This document shows, one piece after another, positions 35,301 to 47,600 of a stretch of 64,000 bases of DNA. The notes beneath the pieces are model-generated. The model saw only the letters and a list, made by a program, of their open reading frames with translations, had not been told where the DNA came from and did not search any database. Both the position numbers and the translations under genes were made by a program. The DNA comes from Terebella lapidaria (lineage: Eukaryota; Annelida; Polychaeta; Terebellida; Terebellidae), in assembly GCA_949152475.1 (NCBI GenBank), contig OX424562.1:22320209-22384208 (forward strand). Reading direction: 5' to 3'. Numbering within the stretch: the stretch's first letter is position 1; each line of letters begins with the position of its first letter.

Positions 35301-35789
35301 TGCTGCTATAATTATTATGTTGTAATGCCATCCAACTTAATTATTGTTAAGTTAAAGAACTATATTATATTATTACATAACACTACACAAGGATTACACA
35401 GACAATATACACAGAATTGCTGTGGTAAATGACTTTGGTTTCAACACATGACACAAGTCTCTCGAGATTTGGGAAGTTTGTTGATAATGGTTTGCAATAT
35501 CTGATTACTGATAACGTTATGGTGATCGACAAAAGTTCCCAAATTCATTTCCCACGCTTGGCCATACGCGTTGAAAATCATATTATCTATATTTTATTAC
35601 TAATAATCCAACAGCAAAAAGTAATGTTTATACCTGACAGTGACGCAACAAGAAGCAGGTATTCAATATCATGCTCAAGATGTTCATTCATTGTAAGTAT
35701 TATGTGTCAATAAAAGATTATGTGCCCTGCAGTCTTTGATTCATAACGATTTATCTTCAAAATGAAATTTTTTTGGTTTGTATAGGTTA
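35301..35789. other. Gene-free stretch
   Basis: AT-rich with no recognisable gene, repeat or signal. A 94-codon frame at 35429-35713 has no motif and no copy in other units. Confidence 0.4.
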
Positions 35790-36280
35790 TGTTTTGGCTT
35801 GAAGTGCACGGTAGCCGGTTTTAATTCCTCTTGTTTCAAGAACAATCCTGAATGGTTCCTAAAATGTAGCCCCACTGAGACTGTCTCCACCTTAGAGCTT
35901 CTCGGTGTAACATTTCAATATAATAACATAAGTTTGAAAATCATATTTTGAGTCGATTCCAAAAATGTAAAATTCATCATACTCTTTGAAAAATGTGGGT
36001 ATGTCCGACCTGGGTCACCATATGGATAGTAAGACCCAGCTCTATAAGTCTATGTGTCTCCCATCCCTTACATATGGTATGGACTCAAAAAATATTGATA
36101 ATAAATGTGTCAAACTATTAAAATCTGCACAAGAAAATAATGTTAAGTCTATGTGTGGTCTCAGTAAATACGCTCACCATCCGTTTTCATCTCGTTTATT
36201 ATGTATTTACCCGGTATATAACAATATGTGTCTACTCACTCCAGATCCAAATAGCCACAATGACACGTGAGTCAGTTATT
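35790..36280 (+). mobile_element. LINE fragment (C-terminal part of a reverse transcriptase ORF)
   Basis: Two overlapping frames read FKNNPEWFLKCS...LELLGVTFQ and, after a frameshift near 35985, NVGMSDLGHHMDSKTQLYKS, then CLPSLTYGMD and VKSMCGLSKYAHH. The LYKS-CLPSLTYG-(D/E) pattern followed by K.MCGL fits the thumb/C-terminal region of non-LTR retrotransposon ORF2. Both ends are truncated. It differs from the LINE at 63330-63969. Confidence 0.65.
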
Positions 36281-37439
36281 CAGAGGGAAAGGGGGTACCT
36301 CAGCGTGAAACGTAGCAAATGAACGTTGGATCAATTATTTAGTGATTTTAGTAGTTAGTTAACATGTTGTTAAAGTAGTCTGTTTTTGGAGTTGTAATTG
36401 GCTAGCATATACCTGATGATACAGTACCAACAGATCCCACAAACGACGCCTGAATAACCCTACATTCAATGTCAGTATCAATCTATTACCACCAATACAG
36501 CCAAATTTTGATGATTCCAATAACAAACATAAAATGCAACATTTTGCAATAGGAACAAAGTCCGACCAATTACTTGATCAAAAGACACGCTGGCGTCATC
36601 GGGGACACACAGTGTGGTAAATGTAGTTGTTTCTACTTCAAGTTTGAACATACTGATAAAACGCACGAAGTGAACGAATTGTTTACATTTGTGCAAACAT
36701 AAACAAAGTCACGTGTTGGCATTTATTGTCGTTATATATCCCATTTCTATTATACTGATCACATATGTGAGGTACAAGCAAATCAGAGGGAACAAGCTGT
36801 ATTTTTCCAGTATTCCTTGTGTTTTGGTATCACTGCGTGGGAACTGTTTTGCACGAAAGTATTCGAAAACGCTGACTTTCCATGTCATATTCAGACGAAT
36901 GTAAATTGCAATAATAATTTTTAATTTTTCGTGTCTTCTAGGCATCTAATAATCACTCTCGCAGGGGAAACCAAAAACCGATTATGACACTTTAAAGGTG
37001 GAACTCATTTTAAAATCAGATAATTTGAGCTTTCTTGTTCGTCACGATCGAAAATGTCAGAGATACATGTCAGGAAATATATGTAAAATGGATTACAGTT
37101 ATTCAGTCAATCGCTGTTGATCATGCATAAAAGCACTGGATAGAGAATGATGGATTTCCGATATTGCGGTTACCATAGTATCTAAACAAATTTGATTGGG
37201 AGCAATTTGAGGACAAAATGGACGAGAGATTGATGGACCCGAGTTGGACAACTTGGTTTGGACAACTCATTTAGGCATAAATTAATAATAATAGGCCCTA
37301 CGTTTCAAACTACATGTAATAATAAATTTCAAACTAATTTCTGTGTGAATTAATATCATTCTATGGACAAAATAAGACTACTGCTTGTGAAATAAACTTG
37401 GTCAAACTGGTTCCAGCTTCAAACACATTGATCCTCAAG
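36281..37439. other. Spacer before unit 3, with an R1 repeat
   Basis: An inverted R1 copy lies at about 36460-36650 (ACACGCTGGCGTCATCGGGG at 36585). The rest shows no gene. The stretch around 37050-37140 (GTAAAATGGATTACAGT) weakly recalls 61213 and 56144 in later units. Confidence 0.45.
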
Positions 37440-38961
37440 TCACCCAGCCAGAAATAAACAAACATCTGAGCACATTGCATAAGCGTTAGAGAATGTCATG
37501 ATGAGATAATTGTAAAAAGCTGGTAAATGAAATAAGCAATTTCGGAAGCATGCAGTTGTAATGGTATCACATAGTGCGTGAAAAAAGTTTGGTAACGTAA
37601 TGTACAATCGATAACCTCTCTTATCTTCTTTGAGCGTCCAATGCAAACTAATAAAATAAATATCCTTCTTTGGCATTTGATTGGGATACTGATAAATGCT
37701 CTTCTCCAGTAAATGCTATGTGTGATAACTGACTGACATGTGAGATGCATTACCTAACTAAATGTCCCATAGATATCCATTGTGTATCGATTGATGACTT
37801 CCTACTGTGATAATCTACCACTGTTACTTTCATTGTCTACTTTATAAACTGCAATTAGCCACAGCTGCCTCATATCATTCACGGTGGTGTTTTTCGTATA
37901 GCAGTGTTTCTAACCGTACAAAGATAGTCACCATAATATACCAAACACTGCTTGACAAGCAGGTTATCAATTCAATCTACCTATTTGTTTTACATGAAAA
38001 CCTGTCGGGGTTATCAAAACTGCACGCTAAAGCCATGTTTTTTTTTGTTTCCCGTCAACTTTTTATTCGAAAAGTACCAGCCTACCAGGAAAAAAACACA
38101 GAAATAATACACATACATAACTCATGCCAAAAATGTAAAATAACTGGTATTTGACCATTTGCCAAGCTAAATAAATACTCCATTCATTAATAGCAGAGGG
38201 GAAACAACAAAATGGGAACCATTCCCTATCCTTTTCGGTGTTCGGTGTTTCCAGTTGGAAAAAACATCGGTTTTTGGGGGAAAAGCAACCAAAACCTTTG
38301 TGCTGCCTCAATAATACAAGATGTCCTACAAACATGAGTGTACTGGTATAAGTACGGCCTTTCGGAACTTAATGTTGTCGGCCACAAACGGCTATATAAC
38401 CGTTAATATAACTACTGAAAATTAAGTTTTAACGTCAACCACTGAACACGTATTGCGCGCCTCAATACACCGTTCACCAGTGTATCTCTTGATTGAAATA
38501 ATTGATCGGGCTTTCCTTGTATTCCAAAAGTACCTCATTGTATGTATTCTAATGCCATCATCAATATCTTGCGGTATTGGCGGTAAAAGGTTGATACATA
38601 AATGTTGCAAAAGTACTGTACTCAAGTTTGTGTCAATAAGGTCTAAGTTCTCAAATGCCTAGGTAAATGTTCACCACTTGCATGTTAAAATCGAATGTTT
38701 TTTCTCAAAATAGACCCAATTAATGTAATTTCTTTTCACAATTTCAAGTTCTCAATGTCCACCACTCTCAATGTCGTGTGTTATTACAGCTGTCACTTTC
38801 AATACATTTTTCTTGTGCATTTCGTTGCCCGACAATCGCTCATACAATGAAAAAAGTGTATCACCAACTATAATTATGTACACGGCGTTCTCGATATTGG
38901 TGTCGGGAAAAATCAGATTCAGTATGCACCAATTACGAATCCGCGAGATGGCTAAATGTAA
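37440..38961. repeat. Segmental duplication unit 3, left part
   Basis: Matches 22076-23430: AAAGCTGGTAAATGAAATAA at 37517, the GATACTGATAAATGC block at 37686, and the GTTATTACAGCTGTCACTTT block at 38780. It is more diverged than units 1 and 2 are from each other. It ends at GGCTAAATGTAA, where the Helitron-like element is inserted. Confidence 0.6.
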
Positions 38962-39289
38962 CTAGACGCTTCCGGTCGCCTACGACCGCTTGGGTGTATC
39001 CCCCGTAGCCCTATCATCTCTGTTGCCCCAAATATATCACTGTCAAGTGTGAAAAACTAGAGCAAGGGCTAAAAAAGATTACCAGAGAAATGTTAAATCT
39101 CAAGTCACAACTGTTTTCTTTTCCCCACCAAAACTGCTGCACTGATTTTCCGAGGTTATTGAAGGTCGAATTCAAAATCACCACTGAAATCTCTTTATAT
39201 GAATTTCCATTCGACATGTTTGATAAAATAACGAAAATACAGATAGATCAATCTTTTCACCTATTTATATTTCAACTCAGAATATTTTA

Positions 39290-39950
39290 CAAACTTGGTT
39301 CCAAGTTGAAATTCAAAGTAAAATTTGACCAAAAAAGCATTTCAAGATGACGAAATTGGAGCTAGATTGAACTTCTCACCATAAGTTATATTTCGATTCA
39401 TAATACATGTATGTGCCAAACATGGTTTCAAGTTGAAATTCAAAGTAAAAGTTAATCAAAACTGCATTTCAAGATGACAAAATTGGAGCCAGATCAAACT
39501 TTTCGTCATGAGTTATATTTTAACTCATAATACCTGCCCAACTTGATTTCCAGTTGAAATTCAAACTAAAAGTTGACCAAAACTGCATTTCAAGATGACG
39601 AAATTGGACCCAGATCAAACTTTTTGCCTTGAGTTATATTTCAACTCATAATATGTGCCAAACTTGGTATTAAGTTGAAATTCAATGTAAAAGTTGACCA
39701 AAACTGCATTTCAAGATGACGAAATTGGAGCCAGATAGAACTTTTCGTCATAAGTTATATTTCAACTTATAATATGTGCCAAACATGCTTTCAAGTTGAA
39801 ATTCAAAGTAAAAGTTGACCAAAACTGCATTTCAAGATGACGAAATTGGAGCCAGATCGAATTTTTCACCATATAAAGTTATATTTTAACTCATAATTTG
39901 TGCCAAACATGGTCTCAAGTTGAAATTCAAAGTAAAAGTTGATCAATGTT
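39290..39950. repeat. Tandem array, about 6 copies of about 122 bases
   Basis: The unit contains AAGTTGAAATTCAAAGTAAA, GCATTTCAAGATGACGAAAT and AGTTATATTTCAACTCATAA. Copies start near 39302, 39429, 39550, 39670, 39791 and 39914. Confidence 0.85.
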
Positions 39951-39959
39951 TTCATAAAA

Positions 39960-40850
39960 AGCTATTGTGATCAATAATAGACTTAACTAGCAAAAAAATT
40001 ATGTTAACTTATTTGGTCACAAACATAAAATCTCTACTGGACAAAGCCTTCACCTTGTTGAGCCCAATAATAAATATTTCTTGTCTTAACTATTTTCATT
40101 GTGGTCAATAATAGACTTAACATGTAAAAATGAAGTTAACTTATTCGGTTACACCCAGAAATTTCTACCGGACAAAACCTTAACCTTCTTGAGCTCAATA
40201 ATAATTGTTTCTCATCTTAACTATTTTTCTTGAGGTCAATAATAGACTTAACTAGCAAAAAAAATGTTAACTTATTTGGTTACAGACATAAAATGTCTAG
40301 TGGACAGAATCTTTACCTTGTTGAGCCCAATAATAATATTTATTGTCTTAACTATTTTTATTGTGGTCAATAATAGACTAAACTAGTAAAAATAATGTTA
40401 ACTTATTCAGTACACCCATGAAATCTGTACTGGACATACTTTCACCTTGTTGAGCTTAATAATAAATATTTCTCATCTTAACTATTTTTATTGTGGTCAA
40501 TAATAGAATTAAATATTTTTATTGTGGTCAATAATAGACTTAACTAGTGAAAATAATGTTAACTTATTCGGTTACACCAATGAAATTTGTACTGGACAGA
40601 ACATTTACCTTGTTGAGGTTAATAATAAATATTTCTTGTCTTAACTATTTTTATTGTGGTCAATAATAGACTTAACTATTAAAAATAATGTTAACTTATT
40701 CAGTTACACCCATGAAATTTGTACTGGACAAAACCTTTACCTTGTTGAGCTTAATAATAAACGTTTCTCGTCTTAACTATTTTTATTGTGGACAATAATA
40801 GACTTAACTAATAAAACTAATGTTAACTTATTCAGTAATATTGTCCTGTT
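39960..40850. repeat. Tandem array, about 8 copies of about 130 bases
   Basis: The unit contains GGTCAATAATAGACTTAACT, AATGTTAACTTATTCGGTTA and CCTTGTTGAGC.TAATAATAA. Copies start near 39968, 40101, 40232, 40363, 40493/40524 (one shortened), 40656 and 40788, with one more at about 41604 after the internal module duplication. Confidence 0.85.
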
Positions 40851-41089
40851 TTCACTGAAAACTTCAGTTCTCCATTCTGAACAAGAAACCAGTGTCATTA
40901 CCTTCCACTGTACAGGCTATTGGAATGATCGTACATGTCAAAATGGATATTTCAAAATTCTGTAATAAGTTAGGCTGTTAACATATTAATATTTATATGA
41001 TCATTCTAAAAAACGATTGGTTTCGTGTGACAGCCCTTCCCAACAACACTTCCAAATATTATCGGGATTCGTCAAAAATTGCCATCTGT

Positions 41090-41480
41090 AGAGCTTTCAC
41101 AAGCCATGTGTCTCAAACAGGCTGTTTTCAATGCAAAATGTGTCCCCAAAAGACCAATTCAGTTGCCACGGCAACCAAAATCGATTGGTGTCGGGATCTT
41201 ACCATAGTATATGTGCCTGCAAAAAATAATGGTGATCGGGTGAGAATTGCGGCCTGTAGCGCGTTCACAAGCCATGTGTCTCAAACAGGCTGTTTTCAAT
41301 GCAAAATGTGTCCCCAAACGACCAATTCAGTTGCCACGGCAACCAAAATCGATTGGTGTCGGGATCTTACCATTATATATGTGCCTGCAAAAAATAATGG
41401 TGATCGGGTGAGAATTGCGGCCTGTAGCGCGTTCACAAGAAAATCTCTGCGGACGCGGACGACGAAGCCAAATCCATAGT
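41090..41480. repeat. 168-base tandem repeat, two and a part copies, plus a copy at 41905-42095
   Basis: CACAAGCCATGTGTCTCAAA occurs at 41098 and 41266, and the third register at 41434 runs into a different end (AAATCTCTGCGGACGCGG). The period 168 is divisible by three, so a repetitive 160-codon frame stays open across it; that frame has no start or family support. Confidence 0.8.
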
Positions 41481-43646
41481 ATCCGCCGAACTTTGTTCGG
41501 GGTGATACAATTATCCAGTTACTGCCATGAAATCTCTACTGGTTAAGACCTTCACCTTGTTGAGCTCAATAATAAATGTTTCTTGTCTTAACTATTTTTA
41601 TTTTGGTCAATAATATACTTAACTAGTAGAACTAATGTTAACTTATTCGGTAATATTGTTTTGTTTTCACCAAAAGCATCAGTTGTCTATTCTGAACAAG
41701 AATCCAGTGCCATTCGCCTTCATAGTACAGGGTATTGGAGTGACCACAGACGTCAAAGTGGGTATTTCAATGGTCGTAATAAGTTAGCCTGCTAACTAAT
41801 TAATATTTACTTGATCATTCTGAAAAACAATAGGTTTTTCTATTGACCGTGTGACGGTCAATAGAGCCTGTGCGATTTCATCATCATTCATCGAAAACTC
41901 CCACCTATAGGGCGTTCACAAGCCATGTGTGGTAAACAGGCTAATTTGAGCACAAAATGTGTCGCCAATCGACCAATTTGGTTGCTATGGCAACCAAAAT
42001 CGATTGGTGTCGGGATCTTACCATAACACATGTCCCTATAGAATATTATCAAATTCGGTTCAGATTTGCAAGCTGTAGCGCGTTCACAAGAAAGTGTCTG
42101 CGGACGCGGTGGACGCGGCGCGACGATCGCAAATCCATAGTATCCGCCGAACTTTGTTCGGGGGATACAATTACGGTGCAAACGTCATCACGGTAGACTC
42201 ACGATTTCTGAATATCCTAACTACCATAGACGCTAACTACAAACTCACCCTAGCTCGAGTAACATAAATATTCCACGATCTATACCGTCAATCATGTCAT
42301 TACTATTGTTTAAGTAACATTAATACATAGTAATTTATTCAAGTTTGAAAACAATGAGATCATTACTTCACAGCCTCGATATTAATGTCCTGTGACGTAA
42401 TAATCATTTCGAATACGGGTGATGCGTGACAGGCCATTCTTGCTATTCCTTTTTTGAGCTACAGGAAACCACCGACTTTTATGATGCCACAAACAAAAGG
42501 TTTTATAAAAAAATATTTTAAGACCATCCGCTGGCGTTTGTCGAGCTCGTCACGTAATCGTGAATGGGAAACATTATCGAAAGGTACATTATCAGCAGGT
42601 CAGGTTCTGTAGACCCACCCTGCCATATACCCTATTTTCTATTTTATACCTATAACCACCATGCATGGCTAAAATTATTCGATACTCATAGGACATGGTT
42701 GGTGTTGACCAATAAGGCTAAACTTTGTCAACAATACTGACTTCGCTATGCATGAACAATTTTTCCAGAAGATGGCATGAAATGCAAAGTGGTCTTTACC
42801 GAATGACTTCAATAAATTTGCAACTGCCGCAGGTACTCATTGGTCTTATACTATGGTCTATGATTGAAATTGTGCCGCGCAATTTCGACCGATAACGTAT
42901 ACATTTGAAGACAAAAATGCAGACATGATTAGATGTATATCTGTGCGTCAGTTGAGACCATTATCATACATCACGATATTTGAAATGTAGCTAATCGATA
43001 TTATGGTATGTTATTTGAGTGATATATTTAGTATTTAGTACTGTTGACAATATCTGCATAACGTGCACTTTACTTCCGATGTCGACTCATTGGAAGCCAA
43101 TCCAAATCATATCTCTGCTCCACGAAATTACTGTTATATTGTGGTATCACCTATCAGACTGACACAAAACTACAAAGGATTTGTAAGTTATAGTGATGAG
43201 TAAACTGATTTGTTTTGCCACATATATTTCACGGGGTTTGTTTCGGATTTCTAAATTGTTTTGATACGTTGTTGGGCAGTTGTACCCTAATTCCATCTGG
43301 TGTCAGTAGAAACAACTATAATTACACACTGTCTGCCCCTGATGACGCCAGTGTGGCTTCAGATATGAATGTTTGGCTGGGCTTTGTTTCTATTCTGAAA
43401 GGTTTTGATATTAGGTATTTTATTGGCATTATGAAATTTGGTAACAGCGGTAATAGGTTGATACTTACATTTAATGAACAATTCACCAATTCACATTATA
43501 GTACAAATAATGTACTGTACAGAGCAATATCTCAAACCCTAATATATATTACTTACAGAACTGTATTTGTTTTACTCATAGAGCGGAATTCGAGCTCTAT
43601 TCATCACAACCAGTCTATGTATTGCATGGTAAATACATATCCTTTG

Positions 43647-43772
43647 TCAACGTAGGCTTTGTTTTGTGTCACACGGAACCCTCATCCATCCTCCAGTGAA
43701 ACCCACGCAACTATCGGCAATGCCGTGGTTAGCCTGCGATTGTCCACAGTCGACGTCACGCACGCAGCTCAT
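43647..43772 (-). other. Short Cys-rich reading frame, conserved in units 1 and 2
   Basis: A 41-codon frame from ATG (43770-43772) to TGA reads MSCVRDVDCGQ...NHGI then CVGFTGGWMRVPC. Units 1 (near 24000-24065) and 2 (near 32565-32640) keep CVRDVDCGQ.LANHGI.ASCVGFTG with substitutions that leave the cysteines and frame unchanged, though stops follow sooner. It could be an exon of a small secreted protein or chance conservation in a young duplication. No signal peptide is in the frame itself. Weakly supported. Confidence 0.25.
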
Positions 43773-46700
43773 AAAGTGGCCTGTAATCACCCATATCCTG
43801 TCATGTGACAGATACCTAATTTCTAGTCACAAATGTGATGCGAACCGACAAGCGATTGAATCTCCACAAATATAAAGATGTTTTATTTGTATCGAGAGTT
43901 CCAAGTCATAAACCAACACTTCAATGATATATTTATCTGTACAGTAGCCTTTTTGCTTCCGCAAGGTATTTTTGCTTCCACAAGGTATGTGTCATATAAG
44001 TAGACGCAACAAACAGACACATTCATTAGACCAATTTTAAAAATCAGTGTTAGTCTCAAATCCGAGTATCAAAGTCAAAGCCATGTGAACATCACATACA
44101 CCCAGCCATCTGAGTGCGATATCAGATGCTCCAGAAGAGTGAGCATCTCCTGCCCCGCATGCGACACCTGTTGCGATATCCACACTGGCATATTGAGACG
44201 GAAATACGTTCACGAAACTGTAAGGATGAATGGTTGAAAGGATGTATGTTGCGCAGTTGTGCGTTAGTCCCATCTGGAGTAATGTTACAACAGGAAAAGC
44301 CATATTTACATCGTCAGTGTGGCTTTGGCCATAAATGCTTGGATGGCCTTCGTTTCTATTCCAAATATGTTTCATGCTAGATTTCCTGTCCTCAATTTTT
44401 TGGTACCAGCAGTGGTAGCTTTGCACAAGATTAATAAGATGAACTACCGGAAAACATTTTGATTCGGTAGGATGAATATGTGGCTTAGAACGTGAACCAG
44501 TGTACTCATTATGACAAAATGCAGAAATGCTACTATTGTTTCAGAATAAAAACCTATATTCTGATCCTGTGCTAGAAACTGATATTTCCAATCAGTATAA
44601 AATCAAGTTCAATTTTCTTCGATATGTACTGAATATTCTGATTCACACACGCATGCACAAAATAATGCCATATAGGCAATCAGATAGATGCGTCGTTTGT
44701 GTCGAAATGTCATGAAGTGGTGTTAATACCACAACTATTGTCTCTTTTTGAAACATATATAATCAGCATTCGTGGCTCGACCTTGACTAATTAAAAGTCC
44801 TTTTATCTGTATAACTAGGTATCCATTCATCTTCCGATCGCAAAATCCTGAGAAAGTAGATTGATTAGATATATTACGGTATCCGAGAGAATGTTTGAGA
44901 ACAAGTGACAAATGGGTTTACTGTGTACAATTGTCTCTTTGATATAGATTTCATCAGGAAATAATTGTAGAGAACACTGATATTAGCAATATGGCAACTG
45001 GAGTTTCATAATTATAAATATAAGCGCGAGCAATCAAGATAATTAGTCTCAAATCGTGAAAAACAGACAGGTGAGTATATAACCTTAGCCAACTGGTTGT
45101 GCACAGTTTTTTCATGAGGATACTAACGTGATATAGGAGGGGAATAGAGATAATTCATGATTTCATCTCGTTTCGAATGGGGGTGTCACATTTATGTCAT
45201 AACGAAATGTTATTTGGCACATCAAAGAATGAAGATTGAGTACACTCATATGATTGGAGAAAAAATAATACTATAGATTACACGAGCATGTAGTCCCATG
45301 TTCAACTATCTAATTGGCAAAACAAAACATGTTTTCAATTATATACAAAAGACGTACCACACATCATCTTTTCTCAACAGGTATCATATAACGAATTAAT
45401 GCCAATACTCGACCTGTTGGTAACAACGCAAACACCAATGATGCCAACAATTTAGAAAAAAAACCCACAATATGGTATAAGAATGAAGCCTGACCAAAGG
45501 AACGCCATTCTCACACCAGTCCAAGTAGAGGCTATAAGTGTGTAACATATAGCTGTCTATACTGTATATTTGATAAAATTAGTAAAGTTATAACTGCTGA
45601 ACAATAATTGCTCTAAACAAATTAGAAATCCCACAGCCATGGATTCAGACAACAATATAGACCTTATGCTTTTCACTTACCTGATGTATTGTATTCCAGA
45701 GCTGATGTTAGAGTCTGCCTGCCAATGAAATATTTAGAATGTTCCTTTTTTCATGACTGAAAACGAGCTAGACAGCGCTAGAAACATTTTCGTGACATTT
45801 AGTAGTGACTGGCCCTTTATACGTTAAGATGCTCACGGCAGTGACGTCATTAAGATTACTCATGACAGACGTTTCATTCCGTGACTCCCATGTTAGTCTT
45901 CTACTACAGTGTTCATGGCCCTTTCTGATGCTTAGTAGTTTCGAGGTCTTCATCGTCTGGTTGTCTTCAAGTAACTGTTACTGTGACTAATCGTCCCAAC
46001 AACGTGGAAATGTGGCAAGCACCAGTGACATTGCAACAGTCAATAAAACAAGAGCTGCTGCGCAACCAGCAATGATGTGTGAAAAGAAGGCACAATTCAT
46101 TGTTTTTATCAGTTCCGCATTTGCACATCATTACCCACACAATCACAATGTGTTTATGCTCGGATAAACTCTGACATATTGACAAGAGATTTAGTACCTC
46201 TCTGGAATCTGCTTATATATGATGTCCCATGGGTATACTGATTCGTTTCCCATTGGATGGCCGTTGATTCTGACCAGCTAGTAATGACATGTGTCACACT
46301 GTCATACTAGCCGCTGTCAAGTGACCAAACGTTTATACTGATTGTTAACATAACTATTGTATAATTGAAATCATTATCGCACAATCATTCAAATTTTCGT
46401 GAGGCGATCCTAATTAAGTATTTTGACACTAACAGGCAAAACAATCACAGTGACACCAATCTGCTGTATTACGCAGACATGCGACATGAGGCGAATAATA
46501 GTGGATCATAATTGCCCGTGTCCTGTGTGTACGACAGACTTGTGTAATCTCCTGGATGCTGGTGAAATTTCGGAGAAGAATGTTCATAAACTTCAGATTA
46601 GGTTGAGAGTTGACCAAACTTGACGCCCGGAAAATGTGAACAGAGATACTGGGGAAAATGTGCATGAGAATACTTATTGGTCCCCGACAATACAATTTGC

Positions 46701-46849
46701 ATCAAGACACATCTTCCTGTGTGGATATCTGTTGCTCATGACATAAATTCCTGACCAGCTTAGAGAACGGACTGGAATCTATGGATCACCAGCAACGCAA
46801 CGTAATAAGTGTTCATTTTTTGATAATACAGTTGTTGAGGTAATCCTGA

Positions 46850-47095
46850 TTCGTCATTCCTTCAGTGAATCTTGACCAGTGCCCACAAATGCGACCGAAT
46901 CAGCATCCACACAGGAAATTATTCCTGACAACATATTGAAATTTGAACCAATTCTGAAGCTTATTTAGAAATTTGTTTCCTCGAAGATCACCAGCGAGAG
47001 CCTGGAAATAGTCAACAGCAGAGGTCACACTGGATGGCGAGTGGATGTTGAAACATGTATATCATCAACGCCAATACATACTTGAAGTGGAAATT
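46850..47095 (+). pseudogene. Decayed copy of the exon-like block at 56660-56888
   Basis: Starts after an acceptor-like TTCCTTCAG/TGAATC and aligns with 56660-56888, but a 1-base deletion (CTTGACC for ACTCGACC) and an in-frame TAG (TT TAG AAA, where the other copy has CAG AAA) break the frame. If the other copy is an exon, this one is dead. Confidence 0.3.
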
Positions 47096-47600
47096 TACTC
47101 ATGTTTTGTCCTTTCTAATGACTTTATCCGTTATCGCCCTTATTGCTATTGCCTAATGAGGAAAGGTTCACATTTACAAGCGCAGGATTTTTCCAAAATG
47201 CTGCAATATATATTCAGCCAAATTACATGTTCGATATACATGTACCCGTAATACACGAGAAATGGGCGTTGGGACTTCCAGGTGTCATTACACTGCGAGA
47301 GTGTCATAACATTTGGGGCAATGAAATGATGGATGTGTCCCTTGACCATCCCAAATCTATCCAAATTGGAACTAAAAATTTTCTGATGTCGGAATGAGTC
47401 TGTGATCTCTGATCAAGCCCAGGATAGGAATTGGTGGGGCAAGGAAAGTTGGAACTGTGGTATGTTGTAAACTAATAGAGAATGAACAATGAAATGTTGA
47501 GGTTTCACCTCAAATTTCCCTTTAAATTTCACATTTTATAATATTTTACAAGGAAGGTATCTGGTAGCAAATCACTTTGAGACAGACAGTCTCAAATCAA

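Larger units (their letters stand above)
38962..42170. mobile_element. Helitron-like non-autonomous element with three tandem arrays
   Basis: About 3.2 kb inserted between A and T: the empty site reads GGCTAAATGTAATTACGGTG (23413-23432), and here GTAA and TTACGG flank the block with no duplication. On the minus strand the element starts TTGTATCCCCCG and ends with the hairpin CGGTCGTAGGCGACCG, seven bases, then CTAG followed by T. That is the Helitron 3' pattern (hairpin then CTRR, A/T target). It contains an inner head at about 39057-39095 of the same type as 26303, then arrays at 39290-39950, 39960-40850 and 41090-41480. The 3'-side module ending GTTCGGGG.GATACAATTA occurs twice (to 41512 and to 42170). 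No Rep/helicase gene. Confidence 0.65.
42171..47600. repeat. Segmental duplication unit 3, right part
   Basis: Resumes at TTACGGTGCAAACGTCATC. 42171-42500 follows 32010-32300 in unit 2. Landmarks: R1 copies at 43200-43480, 44220-44370 and 45410-45550; GCCGTGGTTAGCCTGCGATT at 43721; the CAGACAG/GTGAGT site at 45070; and a minus-strand CAG/GTAAGT at 45681 with TTTATA at 45826-45831. The block 46690-47400 recurs at 56490-57200. About 42500-43200 shows nothing recognisable. Confidence 0.6.

Noticed and set aside
39290..40850. Possible CRISPR-like arrays
   Set aside because: Repeats are contiguous, 120-130 bases long and without spacers. These are satellites in a eukaryotic genome.
40997..41479. 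160-codon plus frame with repeated Cys-containing blocks
   Set aside because: The frame stays open because the 168-base repeat is divisible by three and lies in a Helitron-like element; no start context, domain or copy outside the repeat.
43215..43655. 146-codon plus frame with PDDASVASDMNVW-like peptide
   Set aside because: The peptide recurs only where the R1 repeat recurs, in either orientation and with frame breaks, so it reflects repeat sequence.
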